Source: Paenibacillus sp. FSL R10-2734 (GTDB lineage Bacteria > Bacillota > Bacilli > Paenibacillales > Paenibacillaceae). From it: a stretch of DNA of 64,000 bases. Of this stretch, positions 42,710 to 51,601 are shown piece by piece. The notes beneath the pieces are model-generated. The model saw only the letters and a list, made by a program, of their open reading frames with translations, did no database searches and was not told where the DNA came from. The stretch is from contig NZ_CP150170.1 in the NCBI RefSeq assembly GCF_037963865.1, positions 1,302,001-1,366,000 of the forward strand. Reading direction: 5' to 3'. The translations under genes and the position numbers were made by a program. Every line of letters starts with the position of its first letter. The first letter of the stretch is position 1.

Positions 42710-44479
42710 ATGCGGCGGATACTATCGATGTTAAAGTTAAATACGCTGCGAAATCAAATGTTGCTCGGTTTTCTCGCCGTCATGCTCATCATTCTGACGT
42801 TCGTTGGAGGGATTACGTTCCATTCGGTTTCGACGCTACTTAAGAACAACGCGGAAAAGCATATTCAGCAAACCGCGATTCAGGCTAACGGTCGTTTGGA
42901 AAGCGTTCTCGAACAGATTAATTCTCTGACGACGCTGGTATCGACCAATGATTATATCCAGCAACTGCTTTTACGAGATATAGAGGGTCATTCTGCTACC
43001 TTTACGGAACGGCAAGCGCTGCCATCCATTATCAATCTGGTCCAAATCTACACGGATGGCATTAAATCTGTTGAGCTTTACAATAAAGACGGAGTGAGGC
43101 TGTATCCTCTCGACGGTAGCACCCTGAGAGATAAGGTACCCGAGGATTGGATTGAAATGGCGACGAGGAAGGAAGGAGGTCTAGTCTGGTTCGGCATCGA
43201 TCCACTCGATTCAACTTCGCTTGTGGCGATTCGACAGATTAGTCTTATCGATCGGCATTTCACGACAGGAGGGTATTTACTCATCCGTTCAGACCGTGAC
43301 AAGTTTGCGCTTAAAGACTCCTTATCCGGGGAGGGGGATGGAGAAACAGTATTGCTCCTCGCTCCTGATGGCCAGTTCATCACGTCTAATGATGACACGA
43401 TTTCACAAAAGACTGCAGCAAAGCTGGTGGAGGAATCCGACAATCAGAACGTTTCGATCGGCAAGCGGTCCTTTATCGTCGTCAAACAGCGATCTTCCGT
43501 GACAGGATGGACGCTGCTCATCTTAACCCCGGTTAACGTCATCACCAAGGGGATATCGGTCTTGCGGACGACCATCGTCGTATCGGCTTTGATGGGTACC
43601 TTACTGTTCACCTTGCTTTCGTTTTTCCTGTCTATACTTATTACCAGACCTGTGTTCAGGTTGATTAAAGCTATGAGAAGTACCCGTCTAGGCATTCTGA
43701 AGCCTATCGAAAACGTATCGTCCACTATGGAAATTCAGGAACTGAATTATTCCTATAACAAAATGGTTGATAATATCAACGAGCTGATCCAGTTGGTTTA
43801 TGAGAAGGAGTTATCCCGTAGTCATACGGAGTTGAAGGCACTTCAAGCGCAAATTAATCCGCATTTTTTGTTTAATACCCTAGATGTTTTGTACTGGTCG
43901 CTGCTGGATAGGGATGAAGATCAACTGGCTGAGTATGTTGTCGCCATGTCTGATTTATTCCGCTATACGATCACCGGATCGAGTAAAGGGGGATGGGTGA
44001 AGTTACAGGATGAGCTGGAGCATGTGAAGCGATATTTGCTTATTATGAAGATGCGATTTGAAGATCGCTTGGAGTGGGAAATCGAGGCTCCTTCTGAATT
44101 TTCAAATGTGGAGTTACCTCGACTGTTACTCCAGCCACTCGTGGAAAATGCTGTATTGCATGGGGTCGAGAGCAAGATTGAACCGGGAAGGATAAAGCTA
44201 ACGGTCGCTGGAGACGGAGAATGGATCACCATTACGGTGGAAGACGACGGGATGGGAATGGACGAAGAGATGCTGCGCTCCCTTGTGGAAGGGCTGGAGA
44301 GCGGGAAGGTGTCTTCTTCAAAAGATTCCGGCGTCGGATTAGCCAATGTGCATAGAAGGCTTCAACTGTTTTTTTCCGGAAAGAACGAGCAGAGTGCAGT
44401 AATGACCATCGATAGCCAGAAGGGTAAAGGCACCCGTATAAACATCAAAATTCCTGTCCAAGGAGACAAAACGCCATGA
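42710..44479 (+). CDS. Sensor histidine kinase, YesM type
   Basis: About 589 residues: membrane helix (MLLGFLAVMLIILTFVGGIT), a large extracytoplasmic sensor domain (about 40-285), second helix (TIVVSALMGTLLFTLLSFFLSILI), HAMP segment, His-kinase phosphoacceptor in LKALQAQINPHFLFNTLDVL, and HATPase with ENAVLHGV, VEDDGMGMD and GVGLANVHRRLQLF. ATG 42710 is used because GAGAGGAAGAG lies 7 nt upstream; an upstream TTG at 42671 gives an unlikely extension. It phosphorylates the response regulator encoded by the overlapping next gene, sensing an extracellular sugar or a binding protein, perhaps the one two genes downstream. Confidence 0.88.
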   Translation: MRRILSMLKLNTLRNQMLLGFLAVMLIILTFVGGITFHSVSTLLKNNAEKHIQQTAIQANGRLESVLEQINSLTTLVSTNDYIQQLLLRDIEGHSATFTERQALPSIINLVQIYTDGIKSVELYNKDGVRLYPLDGSTLRDKVPEDWIEMATRKEGGLVWFGIDPLDSTSLVAIRQISLIDRHFTTGGYLLIRSDRDKFALKDSLSGEGDGETVLLLAPDGQFITSNDDTISQKTAAKLVEESDNQNVSIGKRSFIVVKQRSSVTGWTLLILTPVNVITKGISVLRTTIVVSALMGTLLFTLLSFFLSILITRPVFRLIKAMRSTRLGILKPIENVSSTMEIQELNYSYNKMVDNINELIQLVYEKELSRSHTELKALQAQINPHFLFNTLDVLYWSLLDRDEDQLAEYVVAMSDLFRYTITGSSKGGWVKLQDELEHVKRYLLIMKMRFEDRLEWEIEAPSEFSNVELPRLLLQPLVENAVLHGVESKIEPGRIKLTVAGDGEWITITVEDDGMGMDEEMLRSLVEGLESGKVSSSKDSGVGLANVHRRLQLFFSGKNEQSAVMTIDSQKGKGTRINIKIPVQGDKTP

Positions 44480-45279
44480 GAAGCCGAACGATTCTTATTG
44501 TCGACGATGAACCGAGATCGAGAGAAGGAATGAAGAAAATGCTAGAGGTGTGGGCAGCCGGTCAATATGAGATCCTTACAGCAAGCAATGCGATCTCCGC
44601 TATGGAAATTCTGGAGGAGACACCGGTAGAGCTTATGATATCGGACATCCGCATGCCGGGAATTAGCGGTCTTTCTTTAGTTAGCCAAATAAGGGATAAA
44701 AAGATACAGCGGCAGCCCTCCGTCATTCTCATCTCCGGTCATGCCGAGTTTGAGTATGCTCAGCAAGCGATTCAGTTGTCTGTAGTGGAATATTTGCTCA
44801 AGCCAGCTAGCCGGGAAAAGCTGATCGCATCTGTGGAGGGTGCACTGAAGGCAGGGGAAGAGCAGGAACATATCGGCTTCATGCGGAAGATGGCTGATCC
44901 ACAATTAATGGCCGTAAGAGATGAGGAAGCTTCATTGTGCGATCCGGTCCGCCAGGCGATACACTATGTGGAGATGCACATAGCGGAGGCGATCAGTCTG
45001 CAGGAAGTCGCAGAGGTGGTACATCTGAACGGGAGTTATTTCAGTTCCCTTTTCAAGGAGCAATGCCAGATGAATTTCAGCGAATACGTCGCCCGCAGAA
45101 AAATGCAGAAAGCAAAGGAATTGCTGCTGAAAACGAATCTGCCCATAGCGGAAATTGCAAGCCTTACCGGTTATCAGACTGTTAAATATTTCAATAAGCT
45201 GTTCAAGGAGTACGAAGGAATGAGTCCAGGGCAGTATCGTTCTTCCATGAGGAATGGTATAGAAGCAAATATCCAATAA
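44476..45279 (+). CDS. Response regulator with AraC-type DNA-binding domain, short YesN type
   Basis: 267 residues: receiver domain (ILIVDDEPRSREGM, phospho-acceptor Asp in ISDIRMPG near 57, Lys in LKPAS) and C-terminal AraC helix-turn-helix pair (ISLQEVAEVVHLNGSYFSSLFKEQ; IAEIASLTGYQTVKYFNKLFKEYEGMSPGQYR). It lacks the long middle region of full-length YesN proteins such as the one at 59662. The ATG overlaps the kinase stop (ATGA), so they are translationally coupled. Likely targets are the solute-binding-protein genes and the GH43 operon just downstream. Confidence 0.9.
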   Translation: MRSRTILIVDDEPRSREGMKKMLEVWAAGQYEILTASNAISAMEILEETPVELMISDIRMPGISGLSLVSQIRDKKIQRQPSVILISGHAEFEYAQQAIQLSVVEYLLKPASREKLIASVEGALKAGEEQEHIGFMRKMADPQLMAVRDEEASLCDPVRQAIHYVEMHIAEAISLQEVAEVVHLNGSYFSSLFKEQCQMNFSEYVARRKMQKAKELLLKTNLPIAEIASLTGYQTVKYFNKLFKEYEGMSPGQYRSSMRNGIEANIQ

Positions 45280-45303
45280 TGGCTCGGCTAGGGGGGAATA
45301 TCT

Positions 45304-46602
45304 ACGAAAAGAATCGGTTTATACAGCACCCTTTTCTTAACATTGTTGTTGATAACAACAGCTTGCAATGGGGACAAAGGGAATAGCACCAAGAGCGATG
45401 GCGAGAAAATCACTTTAAAAATGATGCATCTATGGCCGGATAGCAATAACTCCGCGCAAAACAAAATGGTAAAAGAAATCATCAGGGAGTTTGAAGAAGC
45501 TAATCCGAATATTACCATCAAGACGGAAGTTCTTGAAAATGAGCAGTATAAAAGCAAACTGAAGGTGCTTGCCGCATCTAACGATCTACCAGACATCGGA
45601 TTCACCTGGGCAGCAGGCTTTATGGATCCTTATGTTAGGGGAAATAAGTTTGCAGCCGTGGACGATCTTTTACAGGACGAGTTGAAAGGAAAATTCGTAG
45701 CCGGTACGACGGAGGGGTACTCCTTTGATGGGAAGACGTATGCTCTTCCTGTCGAACTAAACATAGTCCCGGTCTATTATAATAAAGAAATTTTTTCAGA
45801 ATTCAATCTGCAGCCTCCCCAAACCTTGGATGATCTCAAAGCGATCATTCGAACACTGAATAACAATGGCATAACACCCGTTACTCTTGGAGGCAAGGAT
45901 GGTTGGCCGGCTTCCTTCTGGTACATGTATCTAGCTGATCGTATTGGGGGTCCCAACCTGATGGATAAAGCTGTTGCGGATCAGAACTTCACAGACCCTT
46001 CCTTGCTAGAGGCTGCAAGACAAGTGCAAGAGCTGGTAAACATGAACACATTCATCAAAGGTTACAACGGATTATCCAATGATGAAGCCAAGGTACAGTT
46101 CATGAACGGAAAGTCAGCCATGTTCGTTACAGGAACTTGGGAGCTGCCGGATTTCACGACCACTACGAATATAGCCCAGGAATTTAAAGTCAACATCGGT
46201 TATTTTAAGTTCCCGACAGTTGAAGGCGGCAAAGGCAACGTGGATGATTGGGTGGGCGGTCCGGGGACTGGATTGTTCATTTCCAAAAATTCCAAGCATA
46301 CTGGCGAGGCAAAAAAATTCGTCAGCTTTTTCGTTCAGAAGTGGGGAGAGCATTCTGTTGTTAATGCAGGTGTCATCCCAGCTACCAAAGTAGATACTGC
46401 GGCTATCAAGCTACCGCAAATGTTCATTGATCTATTAAACGAGTTAAATAAGGCTAATAAAGTAACTCTTTATCTGGATACACAAATGAAACCGGTCGCT
46501 TCTACGATACACATGAATCAGATTCAGGCCTTATTCGGCGAAGCGGTCACGCCAGAAGAGTTCATCAAGAAACAGGATGATGCGCTCAAAGCGAATAAAT
46601 AA
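45304..46602 (+). CDS. Extracellular solute-binding lipoprotein, apparent ACG start
   Basis: Type-1 sugar-binding protein (family of UgpB/MalE-like proteins). The frame encodes a complete lipoprotein signal if read from ACG 45304: (M)KRIGLYSTLFLTLLLITTAC, with GGGGGG at 45291-45296 placed 7 nt upstream. No ATG, GTG or TTG stands there; the first usual start, TTG 45343, would leave only MLLITTAC before the lipid-modified Cys. So either ACG is used, or an ATG-to-ACG change has damaged the gene, or the base is wrong. The mature protein is intact (MMHLWPDSNN to the end). No permease follows directly, and it sits behind the YesMN-type pair. Confidence 0.7.
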   Translation, partial: TKRIGLYSTLFLTLLLITTACNGDKGNSTKSDGEKITLKMMHLWPDSNNSAQNKMVKEIIREFEEANPNITIKTEVLENEQYKSKLKVLAASNDLPDIGFTWAAGFMDPYVRGNKFAAVDDLLQDELKGKFVAGTTEGYSFDGKTYALPVELNIVPVYYNKEIFSEFNLQPPQTLDDLKAIIRTLNNNGITPVTLGGKDGWPASFWYMYLADRIGGPNLMDKAVADQNFTDPSLLEAARQVQELVNMNTFIKGYNGLSNDEAKVQFMNGKSAMFVTGTWELPDFTTTTNIAQEFKVNIGYFKFPTVEGGKGNVDDWVGGPGTGLFISKNSKHTGEAKKFVSFFVQKWGEHSVVNAGVIPATKVDTAAIKLPQMFIDLLNELNKANKVTLYLDTQMKPVASTIHMNQIQALFGEAVTPEEFIKKQDDALKANK

Positions 46603-46627
46603 AATCCATAATAATCAACCGATTATG

Positions 46628-46667
46628 AAGACACCAAGGTGAAAAAATTCCTTGGTGTCTTTTTTTG
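46628..46667 (+). terminator. Strong intrinsic terminator after the first binding-protein gene
   Basis: AAGACACCAAGG (46628-46639) pairs perfectly with CCTTGGTGTCTT (46650-46661), followed by TTTTTT. It separates this gene from the following transporter operon. Confidence 0.93.
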
Positions 46668-46802
46668 ATATGCAAAAAGCTGAACCTAAAAATAGTGGAA
46701 GTTTTCCTAAAGAGGGTGTCCTTATGCTCAAAGAATATACGATCTATAATTATGTATGCGGTTACAAAAAACCGAGGCTTTACAAAAAAGGGGAGGCAAA
46801 GT

Positions 46803-48215
46803 ATGAAAAATATGAAACGTGGTTTAGTAGGGATCTCTACATTGCTCGTGATGACATCTGCTCTAGCAGCATGTGGTGGGAACTCAAATTCAAACTCAAA
46901 CTCATCTAGCCCAAGCGCAACTCCTGCACCAGCAGCTAACGCTGCCGAAGCTCCAACCAAAGGAACTGGCGAGAAAGTCACCATCAATCTTTGGAGCTTT
47001 ACGGACGAAATTCCTAACATGACCAAGAAGTATTTGGAAGTTCATCCCGAGGTAAATGTGGAATTCAAAACTACAGTTATTGCAACTACAGATGGCGCTT
47101 ATCAGCCAGCTCTTGATCAGGCTCTATCCGCTGGTGGTAAAGATGCCCCAGATATATATGCCGCTGAATCGGCGTTTGTGCTCAAGTATACCCAAGGAGA
47201 CGCATCCAGCTATGCTGCTAACTATGCTGACCTTGGTCTTGATGATCAAATGGTTAAGGATGCTGGAATCGCACAATATTCAGTGGATATCGGTAGTTTG
47301 GATGGCAAATTGAAAGCGCTTGGTTATCAAGCAACAGGTGGCTCTTTTATCTATCGCCGTTCGATCGCTAAGGATGTTTTTGGAACAGATGATCCAGCTA
47401 AGATCAAAACCGAAGTAGGACCAGGTTGGGATAAATTCTATGATGCAGCAGCAAAGCTGAAAGCTAAAGGCTACGGCATCGTATCCGGCGACGGCGATAT
47501 CTGGCACCCGATCGAGAACAGTTCTGACAAAGGTTGGATTGTTGACGGCAAGCTTCATATTGATCCGAAGCGTGAAGCGTTCCTGGATCTCTCCAAAAAG
47601 CTGAAAGACAATGGCTATCACAACGATACAACGGATTGGACAGAAGCATGGTACGCGGATATGTCCGGTGCTGGTGCACAACCGATCTTCGGTTTCTTCG
47701 GCCCAGCTTGGCTCATCAACTACGTGATGAACGGTCAAGTGAAGGATACAAATGGTGATTGGGCTGTTACTGAGCCTCCAACTGGATTCTTCTGGGGCGG
47801 TACTTGGCTCCTTGCGAACCAACAAGTAACTAAAGATGATGCTAAGAAACAAGCTGTAGCTGACTTTATGAAGTGGGTTACACTCGATACCTCTGAAACT
47901 GGACTTCAATATTTCTGGGCTAACGGCACGATGAAGGCAGGCGAACAAGGCACGAAGGACAGCGTTGCCTCCTCCGTAGTAATGTCTAAGTCAAACGGTG
48001 AAGTACCGTTACTTGGTGGACAGAACATGTTCGACGTCTTTGTTCCGGCGAATGCTAATGCATCAGGTAAGAACCTGACGCAATATGACGAAACAATCAA
48101 CAAGCTCTGGCGCGATCAAGTACGTGAATACACCGCAGGTAACAAGGACCGAGCTAAAGCAATGGAAACGTTCAAGCAACAAGTTAAGGATCAGCTCGGT
48201 ATTGAAAGCGAATAA
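46803..48215 (+). CDS. ABC sugar transporter substrate-binding lipoprotein
   Basis: About 470 residues: lipoprotein signal MKNMKRGLVGISTLLVMTSA with lipobox LAAC, an Asn/Ser-rich linker, and a type-1 binding domain (VTINLWSFTDEIPNMTKKYL). ATG 46803 follows AAGGGGAGG; the frame is open further upstream but that part overlaps the terminator region and is not translated as protein. It supplies the two permeases encoded directly downstream. No ATPase is encoded here, so it likely shares the multi-sugar ATPase MsmK/MsmX encoded elsewhere. Ligand is probably an arabino-oligosaccharide, judged from the GH43 and GH127 neighbours. Confidence 0.88.
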   Translation: MKNMKRGLVGISTLLVMTSALAACGGNSNSNSNSSSPSATPAPAANAAEAPTKGTGEKVTINLWSFTDEIPNMTKKYLEVHPEVNVEFKTTVIATTDGAYQPALDQALSAGGKDAPDIYAAESAFVLKYTQGDASSYAANYADLGLDDQMVKDAGIAQYSVDIGSLDGKLKALGYQATGGSFIYRRSIAKDVFGTDDPAKIKTEVGPGWDKFYDAAAKLKAKGYGIVSGDGDIWHPIENSSDKGWIVDGKLHIDPKREAFLDLSKKLKDNGYHNDTTDWTEAWYADMSGAGAQPIFGFFGPAWLINYVMNGQVKDTNGDWAVTEPPTGFFWGGTWLLANQQVTKDDAKKQAVADFMKWVTLDTSETGLQYFWANGTMKAGEQGTKDSVASSVVMSKSNGEVPLLGGQNMFDVFVPANANASGKNLTQYDETINKLWRDQVREYTAGNKDRAKAMETFKQQVKDQLGIESE

Positions 48216-48225
48216 GTAGAAGTCG

Positions 48226-48254
48226 AAGGGGCGGGCGAGCAATCCCGCCCTTTT
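48226..48254 (+). terminator. Attenuator hairpin between binding-protein and permease genes
   Basis: GGGCGGG (48229-48235) pairs with CCCGCCC (48244-48250), followed by TTTTAT. As the operon clearly continues, it probably lets only part of transcription through, giving more binding protein than permease. Confidence 0.7.
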
Positions 48255-48277
48255 ATATCAACGAATGAGGTGAGTGC

Positions 48278-49246
48278 ATGCGCCGCAAACATGTTAGCTA
48301 TTCTAGATTCGGTTATATTTTTACCTTTCCGTTTGTTATTGCATTTCTGATTTTTTCACTGTATCCGATTTTATACACTGCAGTTATCGGCTTCACTGAT
48401 ATGAAGGGACTAATTCCAAAACCGATTCACATTTTAGATAATCCTTTTCAAAACTTTAAAGATCTTCTTTTTGATAATCCTTCATTTCGAAAGTCCTTGA
48501 TTAACACTGGATTACTATGGATTACTAACTTTGTTCCCCAGATGCTACTCGCGCTCTTACTGACTGCATGGTTCACGAATAAGCGTCTTAACATAAAGGG
48601 GCAGGGTTTGTTCAAGATCTTGCTCTATATGCCTAATATCATCACTGCAAGTACGATTGCCGTACTCTTTGGCTCTTTATTTGCTTATCCAATGGGTCCT
48701 ATAAACAGTTTGTTTCAAATGCTAGGATGGACCGACGCTCCGATCTTTTTCTTACAGGATAAGACGACAGCGCGGGGGATCGTATCGTTCATTCAGTTCT
48801 GGATGTGGTACGGCAACACGATGATTGTCCTGATCGCTGGCGTTATGGGTATCAATCCTGCACTCTTCGAGTCCGCATCCATTGATGGTGCTAACGGATT
48901 CCAAACCTTTTTCCGCATTACACTGCCGAGTCTGCGTACAATTATGCTGTTCACACTGATTACCTCGATGGTGGGTGGCTTGACCATGTTCGATATTCCG
49001 CAATTATTCCTTGCGGGCGGACCGGATGATTCCACGTTAACCACATCTATGTTTATCTACGGGCAAGCATTTAAGGGCAGTTATATGTATAATCGCGCTG
49101 CAGCGGCGAGTATGATTATGTTCTTGATTTCAGCTGTACTGGCTGGGTTAATGTTCTATCTGATGCGTGATCGTGATGCTTTGAAACTTAAAAAAATACA
49201 AAAACAAAAGCATAAAGCTGCTAAAGCAGCTGCAAGGGAGGTGTAA
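48278..49246 (+). CDS. ABC sugar transporter permease, first subunit
   Basis: 322 residues with six membrane segments (YIFTFPFVIAFLIFSLYPIL first) and the EAA loop FESASIDGANGFQTFFRITL that contacts the ATPase. It belongs to the MalF/AraP-like binding-protein-dependent permeases. GAGGTGAG precedes the ATG. It pairs with the next gene, 3 nt downstream. The lysine/alanine-rich C-terminus (KKIQKQKHKAAKAAAREV) is cytoplasmic. Confidence 0.9.
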   Translation: MRRKHVSYSRFGYIFTFPFVIAFLIFSLYPILYTAVIGFTDMKGLIPKPIHILDNPFQNFKDLLFDNPSFRKSLINTGLLWITNFVPQMLLALLLTAWFTNKRLNIKGQGLFKILLYMPNIITASTIAVLFGSLFAYPMGPINSLFQMLGWTDAPIFFLQDKTTARGIVSFIQFWMWYGNTMIVLIAGVMGINPALFESASIDGANGFQTFFRITLPSLRTIMLFTLITSMVGGLTMFDIPQLFLAGGPDDSTLTTSMFIYGQAFKGSYMYNRAAAASMIMFLISAVLAGLMFYLMRDRDALKLKKIQKQKHKAAKAAAREV

Positions 49247-49249
49247 CCC

Positions 49250-50104
49250 ATGGAGAAAATGCCGAAAAGCGAAAGCGTAAACCGAAAGATTAACAAGACA
49301 ATTATCTATGTGGTCTGCATCTCTTTGGCGGTGCTCAGCATCCTGCCATTTTGGATCATGTTTGTAAACGCAACACGCTCTACACCGGAAATCCAAAGCG
49401 GACTGTCGCTTCTTCCTTCGAGCCATATGATGAGCAACCTGAGAGTACTGCTCGACAAGAGCTTCGATCCGCTGCAAGGGTTTATGAATTCGTTCATTAT
49501 CGCAAGCTCTGCCACGCTCTGTACGGTTTATTTTTCTTCGTTGGCAGCCTATGGACTTGTGGCTTACGACTGGAAGCTACGTGGCCCCTTCTTTACCTTT
49601 ATCATGTGCGTAATGCTGATCCCTGCCCAGGCAAGTGCCATCGGCTTCTATCAGTTCATGTATAAGCTGGGTTGGACAAATAATTTTCTTCCGTTAATAT
49701 TGCCAGCAATTGCAGCTCCAGCCGTGGTATTCTTCATGCGCCAATATCTGCTGGCAACGCTGTCGATTGAGATCGTGGAAGCGTCGCGTGTAGACGGATC
49801 TAGCGAATTCTTCACCTTCAACCGAATTGTCTTTCCTTTGATGATTCCAGCCGTGGCGACACAAGCAATCTTTGCCTTCGTAGGCAACTGGAACAATCTG
49901 TTCATGCCGCTGATACTCTTAACACAGAAGGAGAAGTATACCATGCCGATCATGGTAAGCTTACTTCGCGGGGATATATACAAGACGGAGTTCGGCTCGA
50001 TCTATATGGGGCTGGCTTTGACGGCTTTACCGCTGTTTGTGGTTTACTTCCTATTATCTAAATATATTATCGCGGGCGTAGCGCTCGGTGGCGTCAAGGA
50101 ATAA
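49250..50104 (+). CDS. ABC sugar transporter permease, second subunit
   Basis: 284 residues, MalG/AraQ-like, six membrane segments with the EAA loop VEASRVDGSSEFFTFNRIVF and the conserved C-terminal IIAGVALGGVKE. GGGAGG lies 7 nt before the ATG inside the end of the previous gene. It completes the importer together with the first permease and the binding protein. Confidence 0.92.
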   Translation: MEKMPKSESVNRKINKTIIYVVCISLAVLSILPFWIMFVNATRSTPEIQSGLSLLPSSHMMSNLRVLLDKSFDPLQGFMNSFIIASSATLCTVYFSSLAAYGLVAYDWKLRGPFFTFIMCVMLIPAQASAIGFYQFMYKLGWTNNFLPLILPAIAAPAVVFFMRQYLLATLSIEIVEASRVDGSSEFFTFNRIVFPLMIPAVATQAIFAFVGNWNNLFMPLILLTQKEKYTMPIMVSLLRGDIYKTEFGSIYMGLALTALPLFVVYFLLSKYIIAGVALGGVKE

Positions 50105-50148
50105 AGCTTAACAAGATGCGTAATCTCACAGAAGAGGAGAATCCCACA

Positions 50149-51114
50149 ATGGCAACAAAAAATGAGCCTTTAGTTACCCATATCTATACCGCAGATCCTT
50201 CTGCTCATGTATTTGAGGGCAAGCTGTACATTTACCCATCCCATGATATCGATCACGATGGACCTACGAATGACAATGGGGACCAATATGCGATGGAAGA
50301 TTATCATGTGTTTTCTATGGATGATCCTGAATCTCCATGTGTAGATCATGGTGAGGTGCTACATGTTCGCGATGTAGCTTGGGCTTCCGAGCAAATGTGG
50401 GCACCGGATGCTGCGTATCGTCAAGGAACGTATTATTTATTTTTCCCGGCTCGGGACAAGGAAGGCATTTTCCGCATCGGGGTGGCTACATCAGCTTTAC
50501 CAGCAGGTCCTTTTAAAGCGGAAGAAAACTATATCAAAGATAGCTTCAGTATCGATCCAGCCGTATTCGTTGACGAGGATGAAAGAGCCTATATGTATTT
50601 CGGCGGCCTATGGGGCGGACAATTAGAAAAGTGGCAAGACGGAGTATTTCAGCAAGAAGCGGTAGAAAAGAGCCCAGAGGAGCCGGCTTATGGTCCTTGG
50701 GTGGGTGAGCTGAACGAAGACATGCTGTCATTCAAATCGGCTCCTCAGGAAATCTTTATTACTGATAAAGAAGGGAACCCACTTCTAGCAGGCGATGAAG
50801 ACAGAAGATATTTCGAAGGCCCATGGATGCACAAGTATCAAGGGAAATATTATCTCTCATACTCGACGGGTACGACCCATAAGATCGTCTACGCGGTGAG
50901 TGATAAACCTTGCGGACCTTTCGTCTATCAGGGAACGATTCTGAATCCAGTCCTTGGCTGGACGACTCATCATTCGATTGTGGAATTTAATGAGAAATGG
51001 TATTTGTTCTATCATGACGCATCTCTGTCTGGCGGTGTGGACCATAAACGCAGTATGAAATTTACGGAGCTCCAATATGAAGAAGATGGCAGAATCCGGA
51101 CGGTAGTGCTCTAA
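50149..51114 (+). CDS. GH43-family glycosidase (alpha-L-arabinofuranosidase/beta-xylosidase)
   Basis: About 321 residues, a five-bladed beta-propeller enzyme without signal peptide. GH43 catalytic residues are visible: Asp in YTADPSAHVF (near 13), Asp in FSIDPAVFVDED (near 137) and Glu in YFEGPWMHKY (near 225). ATG 50149 follows AAGAGGAG; an upstream in-frame ATG (50116) has no such site. As the last gene of the transporter operon it trims imported arabino- or xylo-oligosaccharides in the cytoplasm. The exact linkage specificity cannot be told. Confidence 0.9.
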   Translation: MATKNEPLVTHIYTADPSAHVFEGKLYIYPSHDIDHDGPTNDNGDQYAMEDYHVFSMDDPESPCVDHGEVLHVRDVAWASEQMWAPDAAYRQGTYYLFFPARDKEGIFRIGVATSALPAGPFKAEENYIKDSFSIDPAVFVDEDERAYMYFGGLWGGQLEKWQDGVFQQEAVEKSPEEPAYGPWVGELNEDMLSFKSAPQEIFITDKEGNPLLAGDEDRRYFEGPWMHKYQGKYYLSYSTGTTHKIVYAVSDKPCGPFVYQGTILNPVLGWTTHHSIVEFNEKWYLFYHDASLSGGVDHKRSMKFTELQYEEDGRIRTVVL

Positions 51115-51160
51115 GCGAACGACTCGACTACTTTTTATGAGTTCCTTATGAAATCCTACT

Positions 51161-51210
51161 TAAGGATGTCTTGAAGCTAATGCTTTTGAGACATCCTTAT
51201 TTGTCTTTTC
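51161..51210 (+). terminator. Terminator after the GH43 operon
   Basis: TAAGGATGTCT (51161-51171) pairs perfectly with AGACATCCTTA (51189-51199), with partial GAAGC/GCTTT pairing inside; the T-rich TTTGTCTTTT follows. Confidence 0.85.
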
Positions 51211-51247
51211 ATCTATCATCATAGGGCTATCACCCTTTAGATGAGAG

Positions 51248-51382
51248 ATGTATAATCATGGAATAAAGCTAAAAGGATTTGGTTGGCTCTTTAGGGGGAG
51301 ATTTAAATCTATAACTATCTTTTTGATTAGTGCCATTCCGTTACTGTGGGTGATTACGTTCGGAGTTATATTAATTGGTTAA
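51248..51382 (+). CDS. Possible small membrane peptide or truncated sensor N-terminus (44 aa)
   Basis: ATG 51248 to TAA 51380-51382 encodes a basic N-terminus (MYNHGIKLKGFGWLFRGRFK) and one strongly hydrophobic helix (SITIFLISAIPLLWVITFGV). The pattern recalls the first helix of YesM-type kinases, so it may be a leftover of a lost kinase gene; it could also be a real small membrane protein. The ribosome site is weak (GAGAG). A very strong terminator lies 38 nt downstream, which supports a transcript here. Confidence 0.3.
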   Translation: MYNHGIKLKGFGWLFRGRFKSITIFLISAIPLLWVITFGVILIG

Positions 51383-51419
51383 TAAATTTGTGGGAGCTAG
51401 ATAATGGAGGATTAACATT

Positions 51420-51465
51420 AATAGCCTTATTCAGAAGAGTGATCTTCTGAATAAGGCTATTTTTA
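51420..51465 (+). terminator. Perfect 19-bp terminator hairpin
   Basis: 51420-51438 pairs with 51443-51461 without mismatch around GTGA, followed by TTTTT. It insulates the next operon from upstream transcription. Confidence 0.93.
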
Positions 51466-51495
51466 TGTTTGTTCTTCTTTCTGTTCATTATGATA

Positions 51496-51562
51496 GATGA
51501 AAACTGTTACTGCTAATGCTGAATTCTGTGCCTTATTCCCAATTGTTTGGGTTGCTATACTA
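51496..51562 (+). promoter_or_regulatory. Shared promoter module, copy 1 (Lpl-type permease operon)
   Basis: A 67-nt block that recurs at 61100-61166 with the same spacing: GATGAAA, TGTTAC, TAATGC, GAATTCT, CCTTATT and, 18 nt later, TATACTA as -10. I count about 48 of 67 identical positions. It ends 40 nt before the permease ATG. It is the probable binding region of the YesN-type regulator encoded at 59662. Confidence 0.65.
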
Positions 51563-51601
51563 ACGTTAACAGGAAGCTTGAGGGATGGAGGAAAGAAATC
51601 A

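Noticed and set aside
46665..46802. Upstream in-frame extension of the second binding protein
   Set aside because: It starts in the tail of the preceding terminator and would bury the signal peptide; ATG 46803 has a strong ribosome site.
47280..47948. 222-codon minus-strand frame inside the second binding-protein gene
   Set aside because: Antisense shadow of a clear lipoprotein gene; composition is not protein-like.
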